Positions 36,460 to 46,900 of a stretch of DNA of 64,000 bases are shown piece by piece. The stretch comes from JACCZH01 sp963729445 (GTDB lineage Bacteria; Chloroflexota; Chloroflexia; Thermomicrobiales; CFX8): positions 992,001 through 1,056,000 of the forward strand of contig CAVSNU010000002.1 of NCBI GenBank assembly GCA_963729445.1, given 5' to 3'. Position numbers and translations under genes: made by a program. The notes beneath the pieces are model-generated. The model saw only the letters and a list, made by a program, of their open reading frames with translations, searched no databases and was not told the origin of the DNA. Positions within the stretch are counted from its first letter, which is position 1; each line of letters opens with the position of its first letter.

Positions 36460-36867
36460 ACCCTTGCCCTCCTTGACACATGTCGTCGGCTCGTCCGTAT
36501 GAGGCGCCCAGTTTAAGCTCCACCGATGATGTCGGGCAAGGGCTCCAGCAACCTGCGCCACCTTAACGTACACCCAACCATGCCTGTGTCAAGATGCCCC
36601 CGTTGAGAACAGGAACCTGACCTCTGACTCCGCCGCAACGGCTTCCTCCAGGTAAACAGGCCGCCGATGACCGTCTCCTCGACGAGATCAAATCTACGCT
36701 CGGAACGGCTGCATTTGACGAGGAGTGGTCCAACTACCGCCGGTGGATACGGGGTGACTGTCATAGTTACCAATGGTTCATTGCTGGTATTGTGGTTATG
36801 TGCTCAACTTCAGGCAACATGATTGAGCAGTCCTGAGTCCGGCCAGTACCTGGCCGCAGCATGATCG
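36460..36867. other. Intergenic region with regulator promoter and possible gene fragment
   Basis: Around 36680-36770 one plus frame reads LLDEIKSTLGTAAFDEEW, which loosely resembles the C-terminal linker of BTAD-type regulators (compare NTLGEEAFNAAW in the second regulator here). It may be a remnant of a third copy. The conserved promoter block at 36781-36808 follows. Otherwise nothing recognisable. Confidence 0.4.
36781..36808 (+). promoter_or_regulatory. Conserved promoter block upstream of the first giant regulator
   Basis: A 28-bp block starting TTGCTGGTATTGTG and ending GCTCAAC is repeated (25 of 28 bases) upstream of the paralogous regulator at 40359-40386. TGGTATTGT fits an extended -10. 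It starts 87 bp before the start codon here and 86 bp before it in the other copy. Confidence 0.6.
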
Positions 36868-39800
36868 ATGCGACAGACAATAATGGTGCAGCATCTTTAC
36901 GGGTGGGATACAAAACCAGAAGTGCCGAGGGAATCCACAAGGCTGCGTGTGCGACTGCTCGGCGAATTTGAGGTCGCGGTTGGCGGGCGCGTCATCCCGG
37001 ACGTCGCCTGGCGGACGCAGAAGGCGCGCAACCTGTTCAAGATCCTGTGCCTTTCCCCACGCCATCAGCTGCATCGTGAAGAGCTCATCGATCTCCTCTG
37101 GCCGGAGCTCGAGCCTGAGGCGGCGTCCGGCAACCTGCGCTCGACCCTCCATGTTGTCCGCCGCGCACTTGAACCGGAGCGCTCCGACGTATCCCGATCA
37201 TATCTCCAACTCCGCCGGGACGTGCTCGCGCTGGACCCGGAGAGCGGGCTGGAGGTCGATGTCGACACCTTCAACATCGCAGCCGAGCAAGCCTTCAACC
37301 GTCACACGGCCTCCATCTACCGGGCAGCGATCGGTCTCTATACCGGTGATCTCTTACCGGAAGACCGCTACGAGGATTGGGCCGCCGCTCCACGTGAGTC
37401 GCTGAAAGAAACCTGGATCCGGCTGCTGATATCACTGGCCCAGCTGCATGAGTCACTCGGGGAGCACGTCCCGGGAATCACCGCACTGGAGCGCGTCATC
37501 GCCGTTGACGTTACTCACGAGGATGCATATGCGGGGCTGATGCGCATGTATGCGCTCTCCAGCCGTCCCGGCCAGGCGCTACGTCAGTATGAGCGGCTGA
37601 AGGAAGGCCTGGCACGAGAACTCGATGTGGAACCGTCCATGACGACACAGCGCCTGCATGCAGAGATCGCGGCTGGACGCTTCCCCGGCGCGAGCACCGC
37701 CACCCAGCCACCGGCTCCGCCTTCAGACCAGCAGGCAACCCGGCACCACAATCTCCCAGCGCCACTAACAAGGTTCATCGGACGGCGAGAAGAGCGCGAT
37801 CAACTGGGCAAGCTCCTACACACATCGCGCTTGATAACCCTTACCGGCGTTGGTGGAACTGGAAAATCCCGGCTGGCGCTTGAGCTTGCCCGGGAGGTTG
37901 TCGATACCTACCCCGACGGCGCGTGGCTGGTGGAACTGGCTGCGCTGTCCGATCCGGCCCTGGTACCAGCGAGCGTAGCCTCTGCGGCCGGCGTTCGCGA
38001 GCATCCGGAACACTCGACGCTCGAGGCGGTCATCGAGACGCTACAGAACCGGGAACTGATGCTCGTGCTCGACAACTGCGAGCACCTGATCGAAGCCTGC
38101 GCCACTTTCGTTCAATCTGTGCTGGAAGCGTGTCCAGGGGTACGCATCATTGCCACCAGCCGCGAAGCGCTCCGCGTACCAGGCGAGGTCAACTGGCGTG
38201 TATCTCCGCTCTCTCTCCCGCCGCCTGCGCAGGAGACGCTGCCGGAGCAGGTGGTGGATTGGGGGCAACTACTGGAAAACGAAGCGGTTGCGATGTTCAT
38301 AGATCGGGTGCGCTGGGTTCGGCCCGGATTTGTGCTCACAGACGGAAACGCTCCCTCCGTCGCACAGATCTGTCGCCGGCTGGATGGTTTACCACTGGCC
38401 CTGGAACTGGCCGCGGCACGAGCCTCGGTGCTTGCGCCGGAACAACTGGCTACACGGCTGGATGACGCGCTTGGCTTGCTCTCTGGCGGAAGTCGCACCG
38501 CATCGAGCCGGCAGCACACGCTGCGGTCCACCCTCGACTGGAGCTACGCCCTGCTCGGTCGGCTGGAGCAGGTGTTGTTCCGACGACTCGCGGTCTTTGC
38601 CGGAGGCTGGACGCTGGACGCGGTCGAAGCCGTGTGTGCGTCGCATGGCGACGAGCCGAGCATCGATGAAATCGAGGTGCTCCCGCTGCTGGCGCAGCTG
38701 GTTGATAAGTCCCTCGTGCAGGTCGAGGACACCGATCCTGGCGGCGCAGGAGCCGCCGGTGTTCGCTATCGGCTCCTGGAAACGGTGCGGCAGTACGCAA
38801 CCGAGCAACTCGTCAACAGCGGAGAGATGGACCGGTTCAAGAGCCGGCACGCCGGCTTCTACACAGCGCTGGCCGAACAGTCTGATGCCGGATTGAAGGG
38901 CGCGCAGCAGGCTCAGTGGCTCGAACGCCTGAGTGCCGAACACGACAATGTGCGAGCGGCCCTTACCTGGGCGTTTGAACAGGACGCGGAGGTCGGAGCT
39001 CGCCTGGCGTCGGCCATGTGGAGGTTCTGGTATACGCGTGATCACCGCAGCGAGGGGCGAGAATGGCTGGCGCGAGCCCTCGCGCTGTCTGACTCACTCC
39101 CACTACATCTGCGAGCGGCGGCTCTACGGTCAGCAGGCGCGCTTGCGTGGTCGCAGGGTGATTACGACGATGCCCGGACCATGGCCGAAGAGTCGGTGGC
39201 TCTCTACCGTGAGCTGGGCAACACCCAGGGCCTTCTCCAGGCCCTCAGTGTGCTCGGCACGACCTTGAGCAATCAGGGTGAGTACGAACTGGCGAAGCAG
39301 TATCACGAGGAGAGCCTTGCGCTGGACCGTCAGGAAGGGAACGTATGGAATATCTCCCGGGCCCTGGGCCAACTTGCCGAGCTCGCCTTCTCCCTGGGTG
39401 ACTACGACACGGCGCAGACATATTGGGAGGAGAGCCTTGCCCTCGATCGAGAGCTGGCAGACGAGCACAGCGTCGCGATCACGTCCAACAACATCGGCGA
39501 GGTGCTGCGCGCACGCGGTGATTTTGAGCGTGCGAAGGAGCAGTTCAGCGCGGGACTGGCCCTCTTCCAGGAACTGGACTTCAAGCTTGGAATAGCGGTA
39601 GGGCTTGCCAACATGGCGGACATCCAGCTGCGCCTGGGTGAGGACCAGTCCGCGGCGCAGCTGCTGCTGCGGGGCATTGCGGCGTCGCAGGAGCTCGAGC
39701 ATCCGGCCATCACGGCCCAGGTCCTGGAGATTACCGCCGCGCTTGCCGCCAGGCAACAACAGGGCCAACAGGCGGTACAGTTCCTCGGCGCGGCCGATAC

Positions 39801-40221
39801 CCTGCGTGCATCGGCAAGCATCCCACGCTCTCCAGCCGAGCAAGCTGCGATCGCCCCCTGGATGGAACTAACGCGCTCCCTGCTTTCTGACGCCGCGTGG
39901 GCGGTGGCATGGGAGGAGGGACAGGTAATGGCCTCCGGTCAGGCTTGCGAGCGGGCGATCGAAACGGCAAGGCTGCGCGCTGAGTCTGAAGAGGTGTCGC
40001 ATCGCATGCATCCCAAACAGCGACCCAAAGCGTTGACCCCGCGAGAGCGAGAGATCGCCGTTCTGGTCGCGGGGGGCCACACCAACACCGAGATCGCGAC
40101 GATGCTCGGTCTGGCCCGGCCCACGGCGGACAAACACGTCAGCAACATCCTGCGCAAGCTCAACGTCTCCTCCCGCGCCGAGGTCGCCGCAAGGCTAACG
40201 AACGGTAACGGCAGGCAGTAA
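36868..40221 (+). CDS. Giant BTAD / NB-ARC / TPR / LuxR transcriptional regulator (copy 1)
   Basis: A 1,117-residue SARP/AfsR-type regulator. Residues ~25-110 form an OmpR-like winged helix (RVRLLGEFEVAVGGRVIP), ~110-260 the bacterial transcriptional-activation (BTAD) domain, and ~310-560 an NB-ARC ATPase (Walker A GVGGTGKSRLALEL around residue 330, Walker B LMLVLDNCEHL). TPR repeats fill ~690-960 (LALDRQEGNVWNISRALGQL, with LAELAFSLGDYDTAQTYWEE). A LuxR helix-turn-helix ends it (LTPREREIAVLVAGGHTNTE). Two DNA-binding domains at opposite ends is notable. It likely senses a ligand through the TPR/NB-ARC and switches transcription in an ATP-dependent way. Tandem with a paralogue. Confidence 0.93.
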   Translation: MRQTIMVQHLYGWDTKPEVPRESTRLRVRLLGEFEVAVGGRVIPDVAWRTQKARNLFKILCLSPRHQLHREELIDLLWPELEPEAASGNLRSTLHVVRRALEPERSDVSRSYLQLRRDVLALDPESGLEVDVDTFNIAAEQAFNRHTASIYRAAIGLYTGDLLPEDRYEDWAAAPRESLKETWIRLLISLAQLHESLGEHVPGITALERVIAVDVTHEDAYAGLMRMYALSSRPGQALRQYERLKEGLARELDVEPSMTTQRLHAEIAAGRFPGASTATQPPAPPSDQQATRHHNLPAPLTRFIGRREERDQLGKLLHTSRLITLTGVGGTGKSRLALELAREVVDTYPDGAWLVELAALSDPALVPASVASAAGVREHPEHSTLEAVIETLQNRELMLVLDNCEHLIEACATFVQSVLEACPGVRIIATSREALRVPGEVNWRVSPLSLPPPAQETLPEQVVDWGQLLENEAVAMFIDRVRWVRPGFVLTDGNAPSVAQICRRLDGLPLALELAAARASVLAPEQLATRLDDALGLLSGGSRTASSRQHTLRSTLDWSYALLGRLEQVLFRRLAVFAGGWTLDAVEAVCASHGDEPSIDEIEVLPLLAQLVDKSLVQVEDTDPGGAGAAGVRYRLLETVRQYATEQLVNSGEMDRFKSRHAGFYTALAEQSDAGLKGAQQAQWLERLSAEHDNVRAALTWAFEQDAEVGARLASAMWRFWYTRDHRSEGREWLARALALSDSLPLHLRAAALRSAGALAWSQGDYDDARTMAEESVALYRELGNTQGLLQALSVLGTTLSNQGEYELAKQYHEESLALDRQEGNVWNISRALGQLAELAFSLGDYDTAQTYWEESLALDRELADEHSVAITSNNIGEVLRARGDFERAKEQFSAGLALFQELDFKLGIAVGLANMADIQLRLGEDQSAAQLLLRGIAASQELEHPAITAQVLEITAALAARQQQGQQAVQFLGAADTLRASASIPRSPAEQAAIAPWMELTRSLLSDAAWAVAWEEGQVMASGQACERAIETARLRAESEEVSHRMHPKQRPKALTPREREIAVLVAGGHTNTEIATMLGLARPTADKHVSNILRKLNVSSRAEVAARLTNGNGRQ

Positions 40222-40358
40222 TCGGCAACCGTACGCTCGCCCGTTTTCGTGATGTCACTGCTTTGACAGGCACATTTCCAGACGGTCTCGGGGGTCCGGA
40301 TGATACGCCCGCATCAGTGCTTGCACACTACGCAAGCACTGTGGTCCCACCCTTGCCG

Positions 40359-40386
40359 TTGCTGGTATTGTGTGTATGGGCTCAAC
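40359..40386 (+). promoter_or_regulatory. Conserved promoter block upstream of the second giant regulator
   Basis: Second copy of the 28-bp block described at 36781-36808, with mismatches at positions 15, 16 and 21 only. Conservation after gene duplication, while the rest of the upstream sequence has diverged, argues for function. Confidence 0.6.
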
Positions 40387-40444
40387 GGTGAGCAGGATGG
40401 TCGCGCAGCCTGAGCCTGGCGAAGCTAATTGCCGGGGATCCTCA

Positions 40445-43400
40445 ATGCGGCAGGTAGTCATGACGCAGCACGCTCACGGGACAGATTCACCGGAGGACAC
40501 AATCGAACGTTCCTCACCACTGCATATCCAGCTGCTCGGCGGCTTCCAGGTGAGGGCTGGTGACCGACCCATTCCAGATGCGGCCTGGCGCACCCACAAA
40601 GCACGCGGCATGGTCAAGCTCCTGTGCCTGTCGCCACAGCACCAGCTCCACCGCGACCAGCTGGTCGATCTCCTCTGGCCGGAGCTCGAGCCTGAGGCAG
40701 CAGCCAGTAACCTGCGGGCTACCCTTTACGCTGCTCGTCGCGCGCTGGAACCTGAACGTGTCACCGGCGCCCAGTCATGCCTCTATCACCGCCGGGATGT
40801 GCTCGTTCTCGATCCGCCGAACGGCCTGTCAGTCGACGTCGAGACGTTCGAAACGGCTGCCGCGGAGGCGTTTCAGCGTCAGAGCCCAGAGGCTTTCCGG
40901 CGGGCGATTGATCTCTATGCCGGAGATCTCCTGCCGGAAGATCGCTACGAGGACTGGGCCGCCGCGCCGCGCGAGTCACTACGAGATACCTATCTTGGTC
41001 TGCTGCTGTCGCTGGCGTACCTCTATGAGTCACGCGGAGTGTACGCTCAGGCAATCTCAATGCTGGAGAGGGTAATTGCGGCTGACGTCACTCACGAGGA
41101 CGCACACGCCGGTCTGATGCGCGTCTACGCCCTGTCCGGGCGTCCCGGTCAGGCGTTGCGCCAGTACGAGCGCCTCAAAGACGGACTGATGCGCGAGCTG
41201 GACGTCGAACCTTCGGTCACAAGCCAGCGTCTACACGCGAACATCGCCGCTGGGCGCTTCCCGGCGCCCGAATCAGTGTCTCAAGCGCCTGCCGGCACTG
41301 GTTCCCGAGACCCAGTCGATGAGTCAACCACGCAACACAATCTCCCGGCGCCCCTGACAAGCTTCATCGGGAGGCGACACGAGCTTGATGAGTTGCACAA
41401 GCTCCTATCCACGACGCGGCTCATCACCCTCTCGGGCCTGGGCGGTTCCGGCAAGTCCAGACTGGCTCTGGAGCTTTCCCGACAGCTGGCCGACGCTTAC
41501 CCGGATGGAGTGTGGCTGGTAGAACTGGCTTCGCTGGCCGACCCAGCGCTGGTTCCCACAACAGTGGCCGCAACGTTCAGCGTTCACGAGCAAGCGGGCC
41601 AGTCACCGCTCCAGGCAATCGTCGATGCGCTGCGTCCCCGGTCGCTGGTACTCGTGCTGGACAACTGCGAGCATCTGATCGATGCCTGCGCCGGCCTGGT
41701 TGAAACCCTGCTGATGGCCTGCCCGGAGCTGCGCATCCTTGCCACAAGCCGTGAGGCATTGCGCGTGCCCGGCGAGGTCGTCTGGCGAGTACCGCCGCTG
41801 TCACTCCCACTGGAGCGGTCCGACGAGTCACTGTCGCCGGATCTGGATCAGCTGGTCGAGAATGGAGCAGTGGCACTGTTTGTCGACCGCGTCCGCTGGG
41901 TCAGGCCAGGTTTTGCGCTAACAACTAGCAACGCGATGGCCGTGGCACAGATCTGTCGCCGGTTGGACGGACTACCGCTTGCGCTTGAGCTGGCAGCCGC
42001 TCGCGCATCGGTGCTTGCTCCTGAACAGATGGCCGAACGGCTGGACGACGCCCTGCGTCTGCTTTCCGGAGGCAGCCGTACCGCATCGAGCCGGCAACAC
42101 ACGTTGCGAGCGACGCTCGATTGGAGCTACGCCCTGCTCGATAGCGGAGAGCAGACGTTACTTCGCCGGTTAGCGGTCTTTGCCGGCGGCTGGACGCTGG
42201 ACGCGGTCGAAGCCGTGTGTGCGTGGCATAGCGACGAGCCTGACGATGGTTCCAGCATCGACGAAACCGAGGTGCTGACACTGTTGGCACACCTTGTTGA
42301 TAAGTCCCTCGTGCAGGTCGAGGAAGCTGATCCCGTCGCTGCGGGAGCCACTGGCATTCGTTACCGGCTACTGGAAACCGTTCGGCAATATGCCGCGGAA
42401 CAACTTGCGGAGAGCAGTGAAGAGCAACAAGCAGGTGATCGGCACGCCAACTATTACGTGTTACTGGCAGAGGAAGCCGAGCCGTTGTTGACCGGTCCAG
42501 AACAGAGCGCTTGGCTTGGCCGTTTGGAACGAGAGCACGACAACCTTCGAGCGGCGCGACACCGGCTGGCGGAGAACGGGGACATCGAGCGTGAAGCACG
42601 CCTATGCGTAGCTTTGCTGCGATTCTGGTCCAACCTTGGCTACCTTGTGGAGGGTGAAGGCTGGCTCGCTGATACCCTGGCCCGCAGTGAGGGCGATACG
42701 CCTGCGCTGCGGTTAAAGGCGAGGCTGTTGCAGTGCGCCGCGATGCTGGCCTGGAGGCGGGGCGACACGCTGCGCTCGGAAGAATTTTCACGCAAATCCC
42801 TGCCCCTGTTCCAGGCAGCTGGAGATCAATATCACCTTGCTGGTACGTTTCATAATCTAGGCGCTGTGGCTGAGCTGCAGAGTAACTACCTCGAGGCGTC
42901 ACGCCATTACCGCGAAGCGCTGCGTCTACGGGAGGAAGTGGGCGACAAGCCAGGAGCCGCAAACACGCTGCACAATCTGGGCAACCTGGCACGCGAACAG
43001 GGTGACCTGGACGGTGCCACCGCGCTCTATGAGCGAGAACTGATGCTTCAGCGGGAGATCGGGACCAAGCTGGGAATCGCGCTGGCGCTCTCCGGTCTGG
43101 GAGTCGTTGCCCTTGATAAGGGCGATTACGCGTTGGCGGTGGCGATGTCTACCGAGAGTCATAACCTGTACCAGGAAGTGGGCGCCAAGTCGCTCAATGC
43201 CATGGTCCTCCAGAACCTGGGATTTGCCTTCACGTATCTGGGCGAGCATGCGCGGGCGCTAGCGTTCCAGAATCAATGTCTGCGCCTGACGGTGGACAAC
43301 GGGGACAAACGTGGGATCGCCTGTGGGCTGGAAGGTGTGGCCTCAGCAATCGCGCTCTTCGATACCAGCCCGGAGAGCGCGGAGCGATCGGCTCGGCTCT

Positions 43401-43852
43401 TTGGCGCGGCGGAGGGTTTGCGTGACAGCCTGAATGTACCTTTGCCACCGGCCGACCTCGTGGGGATGGAGGGTTCGATTTCCACGGCCCGCAACACCCT
43501 CGGGGAAGAGGCATTCAATGCTGCTTGGGCTGCCGGGAGAGCACTTCCTCTGGAAGAAGTCGTGGCAGAAGCACTGGATGTTTCGGCCGTCGAACCCGAT
43601 GGGCAGACAGCGAGTGAGCCAGCCCCGGCGCCTTCCCCGGCATCCCTGAGCCGGCGCGAGCTCGACGTCGCCAAGCTGGTGGCACAGGGACACACCAACA
43701 CCCAGATCGCCTCGATCCTGGGCATGGCTCGCCCCACGGCTGATAAACACGTCAGCAACATTCTGCGTAAGCTCGCTGTTCCGTCCCGCGCTGAGGTACG
43801 AGCGTGGGCTATCGAGCATGGGCTCGTGTCGGACGACGCAACCTCCTCCTGA
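40445..43852 (+). CDS. Giant BTAD / NB-ARC / TPR / LuxR transcriptional regulator (copy 2)
   Basis: A 1,135-residue paralogue of the preceding gene with the same order: winged helix (IQLLGGFQVRAGDRPIP), BTAD, NB-ARC (GLGGSGKSRLALEL around residue 333), TPRs (GDKPGAANTLHNLGNLAREQ), LuxR helix (LSRRELDVAKLVAQGHTNTQ). Start 40445 (MRQVVMTQHAHG) aligns with MRQTIMVQHLYG of copy 1; the longer frame from 40370 runs over the conserved promoter block. Copies are very similar in the NB-ARC and LuxR parts and more diverged in the TPR sensor part, suggesting different inputs but similar DNA targets. The large exported proteins downstream are plausible targets. Confidence 0.93.
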   Translation: MRQVVMTQHAHGTDSPEDTIERSSPLHIQLLGGFQVRAGDRPIPDAAWRTHKARGMVKLLCLSPQHQLHRDQLVDLLWPELEPEAAASNLRATLYAARRALEPERVTGAQSCLYHRRDVLVLDPPNGLSVDVETFETAAAEAFQRQSPEAFRRAIDLYAGDLLPEDRYEDWAAAPRESLRDTYLGLLLSLAYLYESRGVYAQAISMLERVIAADVTHEDAHAGLMRVYALSGRPGQALRQYERLKDGLMRELDVEPSVTSQRLHANIAAGRFPAPESVSQAPAGTGSRDPVDESTTQHNLPAPLTSFIGRRHELDELHKLLSTTRLITLSGLGGSGKSRLALELSRQLADAYPDGVWLVELASLADPALVPTTVAATFSVHEQAGQSPLQAIVDALRPRSLVLVLDNCEHLIDACAGLVETLLMACPELRILATSREALRVPGEVVWRVPPLSLPLERSDESLSPDLDQLVENGAVALFVDRVRWVRPGFALTTSNAMAVAQICRRLDGLPLALELAAARASVLAPEQMAERLDDALRLLSGGSRTASSRQHTLRATLDWSYALLDSGEQTLLRRLAVFAGGWTLDAVEAVCAWHSDEPDDGSSIDETEVLTLLAHLVDKSLVQVEEADPVAAGATGIRYRLLETVRQYAAEQLAESSEEQQAGDRHANYYVLLAEEAEPLLTGPEQSAWLGRLEREHDNLRAARHRLAENGDIEREARLCVALLRFWSNLGYLVEGEGWLADTLARSEGDTPALRLKARLLQCAAMLAWRRGDTLRSEEFSRKSLPLFQAAGDQYHLAGTFHNLGAVAELQSNYLEASRHYREALRLREEVGDKPGAANTLHNLGNLAREQGDLDGATALYERELMLQREIGTKLGIALALSGLGVVALDKGDYALAVAMSTESHNLYQEVGAKSLNAMVLQNLGFAFTYLGEHARALAFQNQCLRLTVDNGDKRGIACGLEGVASAIALFDTSPESAERSARLFGAAEGLRDSLNVPLPPADLVGMEGSISTARNTLGEEAFNAAWAAGRALPLEEVVAEALDVSAVEPDGQTASEPAPAPSPASLSRRELDVAKLVAQGHTNTQIASILGMARPTADKHVSNILRKLAVPSRAEVRAWAIEHGLVSDDATSS

Positions 43853-43869
43853 CTCTCACTACAGACTTC

Positions 43870-43909
43870 CTACATATATGTAGTTCCTCCTGTAAACGCT
43901 CCGTTGACA
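43870..43909 (+). promoter_or_regulatory. Bipartite motif: CTACATATATGTAG palindrome, 20 bp, TTGACA
   Basis: A perfect 14-bp palindrome at 43870-43883, then 20 bases ending AAACGCTCCG, then TTGACA (-35-like) at 43904-43909. The same arrangement with identical spacing occurs at 48511-48550. The palindrome is probably a regulator site just upstream of the promoter of the first exported protein. Confidence 0.65.
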
Positions 43910-43972
43910 GGCCCTGTTTAAGGTGGTGCTTGAGAACCAGTTACCGTACTCCAGCCAGGAGGGATGATCATC

Positions 43973-46900
43973 ATGCGCCGTTTGCCGGCCTCACGATTCC
44001 AGAGGGGAACCACATTGGTCATCGTGGCGATACTCGCCGCGAGCTTTGTTCTGCCATACAGCACGTTCTCTGTGCCGAGCGCGGCGGCACAGACTGCGTC
44101 GCTTCCCCCCATTGATCTCACCGTGTCTCACGGCCTCACCAACCAGTCACAAGCCCATCCGAAGTGGGGGGATATCGGGATAGGCCCAGACGGCGACCAG
44201 GGTGTCATCATGGGAAAGTGCGGCTGCTATCTCTCAGCCTTATCCACGGTTATTACCCATCATCTAGGCGCCCCGCAAGCGGGCAGCTCTCTCCCCTGGT
44301 ATCCGGTCGAGGTGTTCTCTCTGACGATCGATCCGGACGATACCTCGATCCCGCAAAACCGGTTGACCCGTCGCGGTCCACCTGAGCTGGAGCTCGCCTT
44401 CTCACCGGTCTACATCGATGCCTACCTCAGGCATGGACGGGGTGACGGGTCGGTTCCTCTGGATTGGGGGTACAAGTCAGACGGAAGCAGTGAGGTGGGC
44501 TGCGGCGTATCAATCCAGTTGTGGGCGCTCGAGTCACTCGCCAATCCTGCAGTGGTACGAGACGCAGACGGGAAGATCGTGTACCGCTCAGAAACCGGTG
44601 TCCGGGTGGAGACACACATGGGATTTGGCTCCGATGTCCGGCAACTGATCGACCGCAATCTACTGGCTGGCAATCCCACCATCATCGGTCTGCGCGAACC
44701 GGTTTCCGGCGCGGGACACATGAACGTCATCGTTGGCTGGGATCCTGTGAAGAGTCAGTACCTTGTCATTGATCCTGCGGGCCCTTCTTACCAGAGGGGT
44801 GGCGCGCCGTTCGGTGGCGACGAAACAAAGTACGCAGAGTGGGAGAAGAAGATCGAGCGCGTGCTCGACGTGCAGCCGGTGCTCCAGCCGGCCGGTTCGG
44901 TGCTCCTCGTCGAGGACGATCCGGCGCCGTTCGAGATCCTCGCGATCAACCCCGACGGCCGGCGCACCGGCTTTGATCCCGCAACCGGAACCTATGTCAA
45001 AGAGGATCCCGCGGCGTCCTACGATATCTCGCGTGGGGAGACTGATTTACTCGGGGAGCTCCCACCGATCAATCCGGAGAAGTTCATGGTTGTCCGTGAC
45101 CCGATGGAGGGTGTCTATCGCTACCAGGTGACGGCAACTGGCAGTGGCCAGCTCAAGCTGAACTTCAAACTGGTAACCGGGGACACGATTACCGAGGTCG
45201 GCTCGGTTGACCGGCCGATCACAACCGGCGAGACCATCAAATACGAGGTGAATCACATTCCTGGCGGAAGCAGCACCCTCAGTGAGGTCACGCATTTCAC
45301 TCCCGTGGCGCGCGCTGGCAACGATGTCGCCGGCGCCACCGGCGCGCCGATCGCGTTTGACGCTTCTCTCTCCGCCACGACGGATGGGTCCAGCCTGAGC
45401 TATGCCTGGGATTTTGGCGACAGCTCGACGGGCTCCGGCATCAATGCAGCTCACACCTACTCCTCGCCGGGTGTCTATCCGGTGACGCTGACCGTCTCAG
45501 ACGATCTCGGCGGCAGCAGCACCGACACCCTGGTCGCGTATGTGAGCGGCGCTGGTGGCCCCGGCAGCGGCAAGGTCACAGAGCGCGTGAATCGTTCCGA
45601 TGATGGCGAGCAGATTTCACAGGCATCGGATCCATCAATTAGCAGTGATGGGCGATTCGTGGCCTTCGATTCAGTATCAGGCTCCGTTGTCCCGAACGAC
45701 TTCAACGGAACGACGGACGTTTTCGTGCGCAACCTCGTGGAAGGGACAACTGAGCTTATCAGCGTTGCCCTGGACGGAACGTCCGGCAACGAACAGAGTT
45801 CTGACGTTTCAATCAGCGCCAATGGGCGTTACGTTGCCTTCGTGTCGCACGCCACGAACCTGACGGCTGAGAGCACGCCGACACAAGCAGGTCAGGTCTT
45901 CGTGCGCGATCGCCAGACAGGCGTCACGCAGCTCGTCAGCCAATCCAGCAACGGTGATATGGGGGATGCCTTCTCGCGATATCCATCGATCAGTGCGGAC
46001 GGGCGCTACGTGGCGTTCGACTCTCACGCTTCCAATCTGGTGGCCGACGATACCAACGGTGTGTCGGACATCTTTGTACGAGATCTTCAGCAGCAAACGA
46101 CGGAGCGAGCAAGCGTCAATAGCTCCGGGCAACAGGGCACACGAGGTAGCTGCACGGCCTTCAGTTGCTCGGGAGGAGGTACTGACGGCAGCACAATTCC
46201 AAGCATCAGCGCCGACGGTCGCTTTGTGACGTTCCAGTCAGATTCCGCTGCTCTCATCCCTCAGACAAATACCTACGATCAGGTGTACGTCCGCGATCGC
46301 CAGGCAGGTACGACCGAGATCGTCAGCGTGCCCCGCTCGGGAGCCTTCGGCGATAACCACAGCATGCATGCGTCCATCAGCGCCGACGGCCGCTACGTCG
46401 CCTTCTGGTCCGGGTCACGTTTCATGGTTGCCGGAACGGACGCCAACGACTGGTTGTACGACATCTATGTCAGGGACCGGCAGCAAGGCGTAACCGAGCG
46501 CGTGGATGTCTCCAGCGCCGGGGTGCAGGCCAATTTCCATGCCACAGACCCAGCCATCAGCCCGAACGGCCGCTATGTCACCTTTTACTCCAGCGCCGAG
46601 AATCTGGTGGCAGACGATACAAACCGGGGCGTACGTCCGCACCCAGCTGGACGCGACATCTTCTTGCATGACCGGCAGGAACGCATTACCGAGCGCGTCA
46701 GCGTCTCGAGTAGTGGAGAACAGGCCTTGCCGGATGTTGGAACGGCGCCCCATGGCCCGAAACATCCCGCGCCGGTCCTGGATGATGGCACCGTGGTATT
46801 CCAGGCTGCCGCGACGAATCTTGTTCCCGATGACACGAACAACGCCGTCGATGTCTTTATCCGGTACGAGCCGCCAGTCGTGCAGCCAATCGCCAACCCT

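Noticed and set aside
36680..36770. Possible C-terminal remnant of a third BTAD regulator
   Set aside because: Only about 18 residues are loosely similar; not enough to call a displaced end alongside the three strong cases.
43450..43500. tRNA-like TTCGANNNC segments at several places (also near 31373 and 160)
   Set aside because: No matching acceptor stem or anticodon arm could be drawn around any of them.
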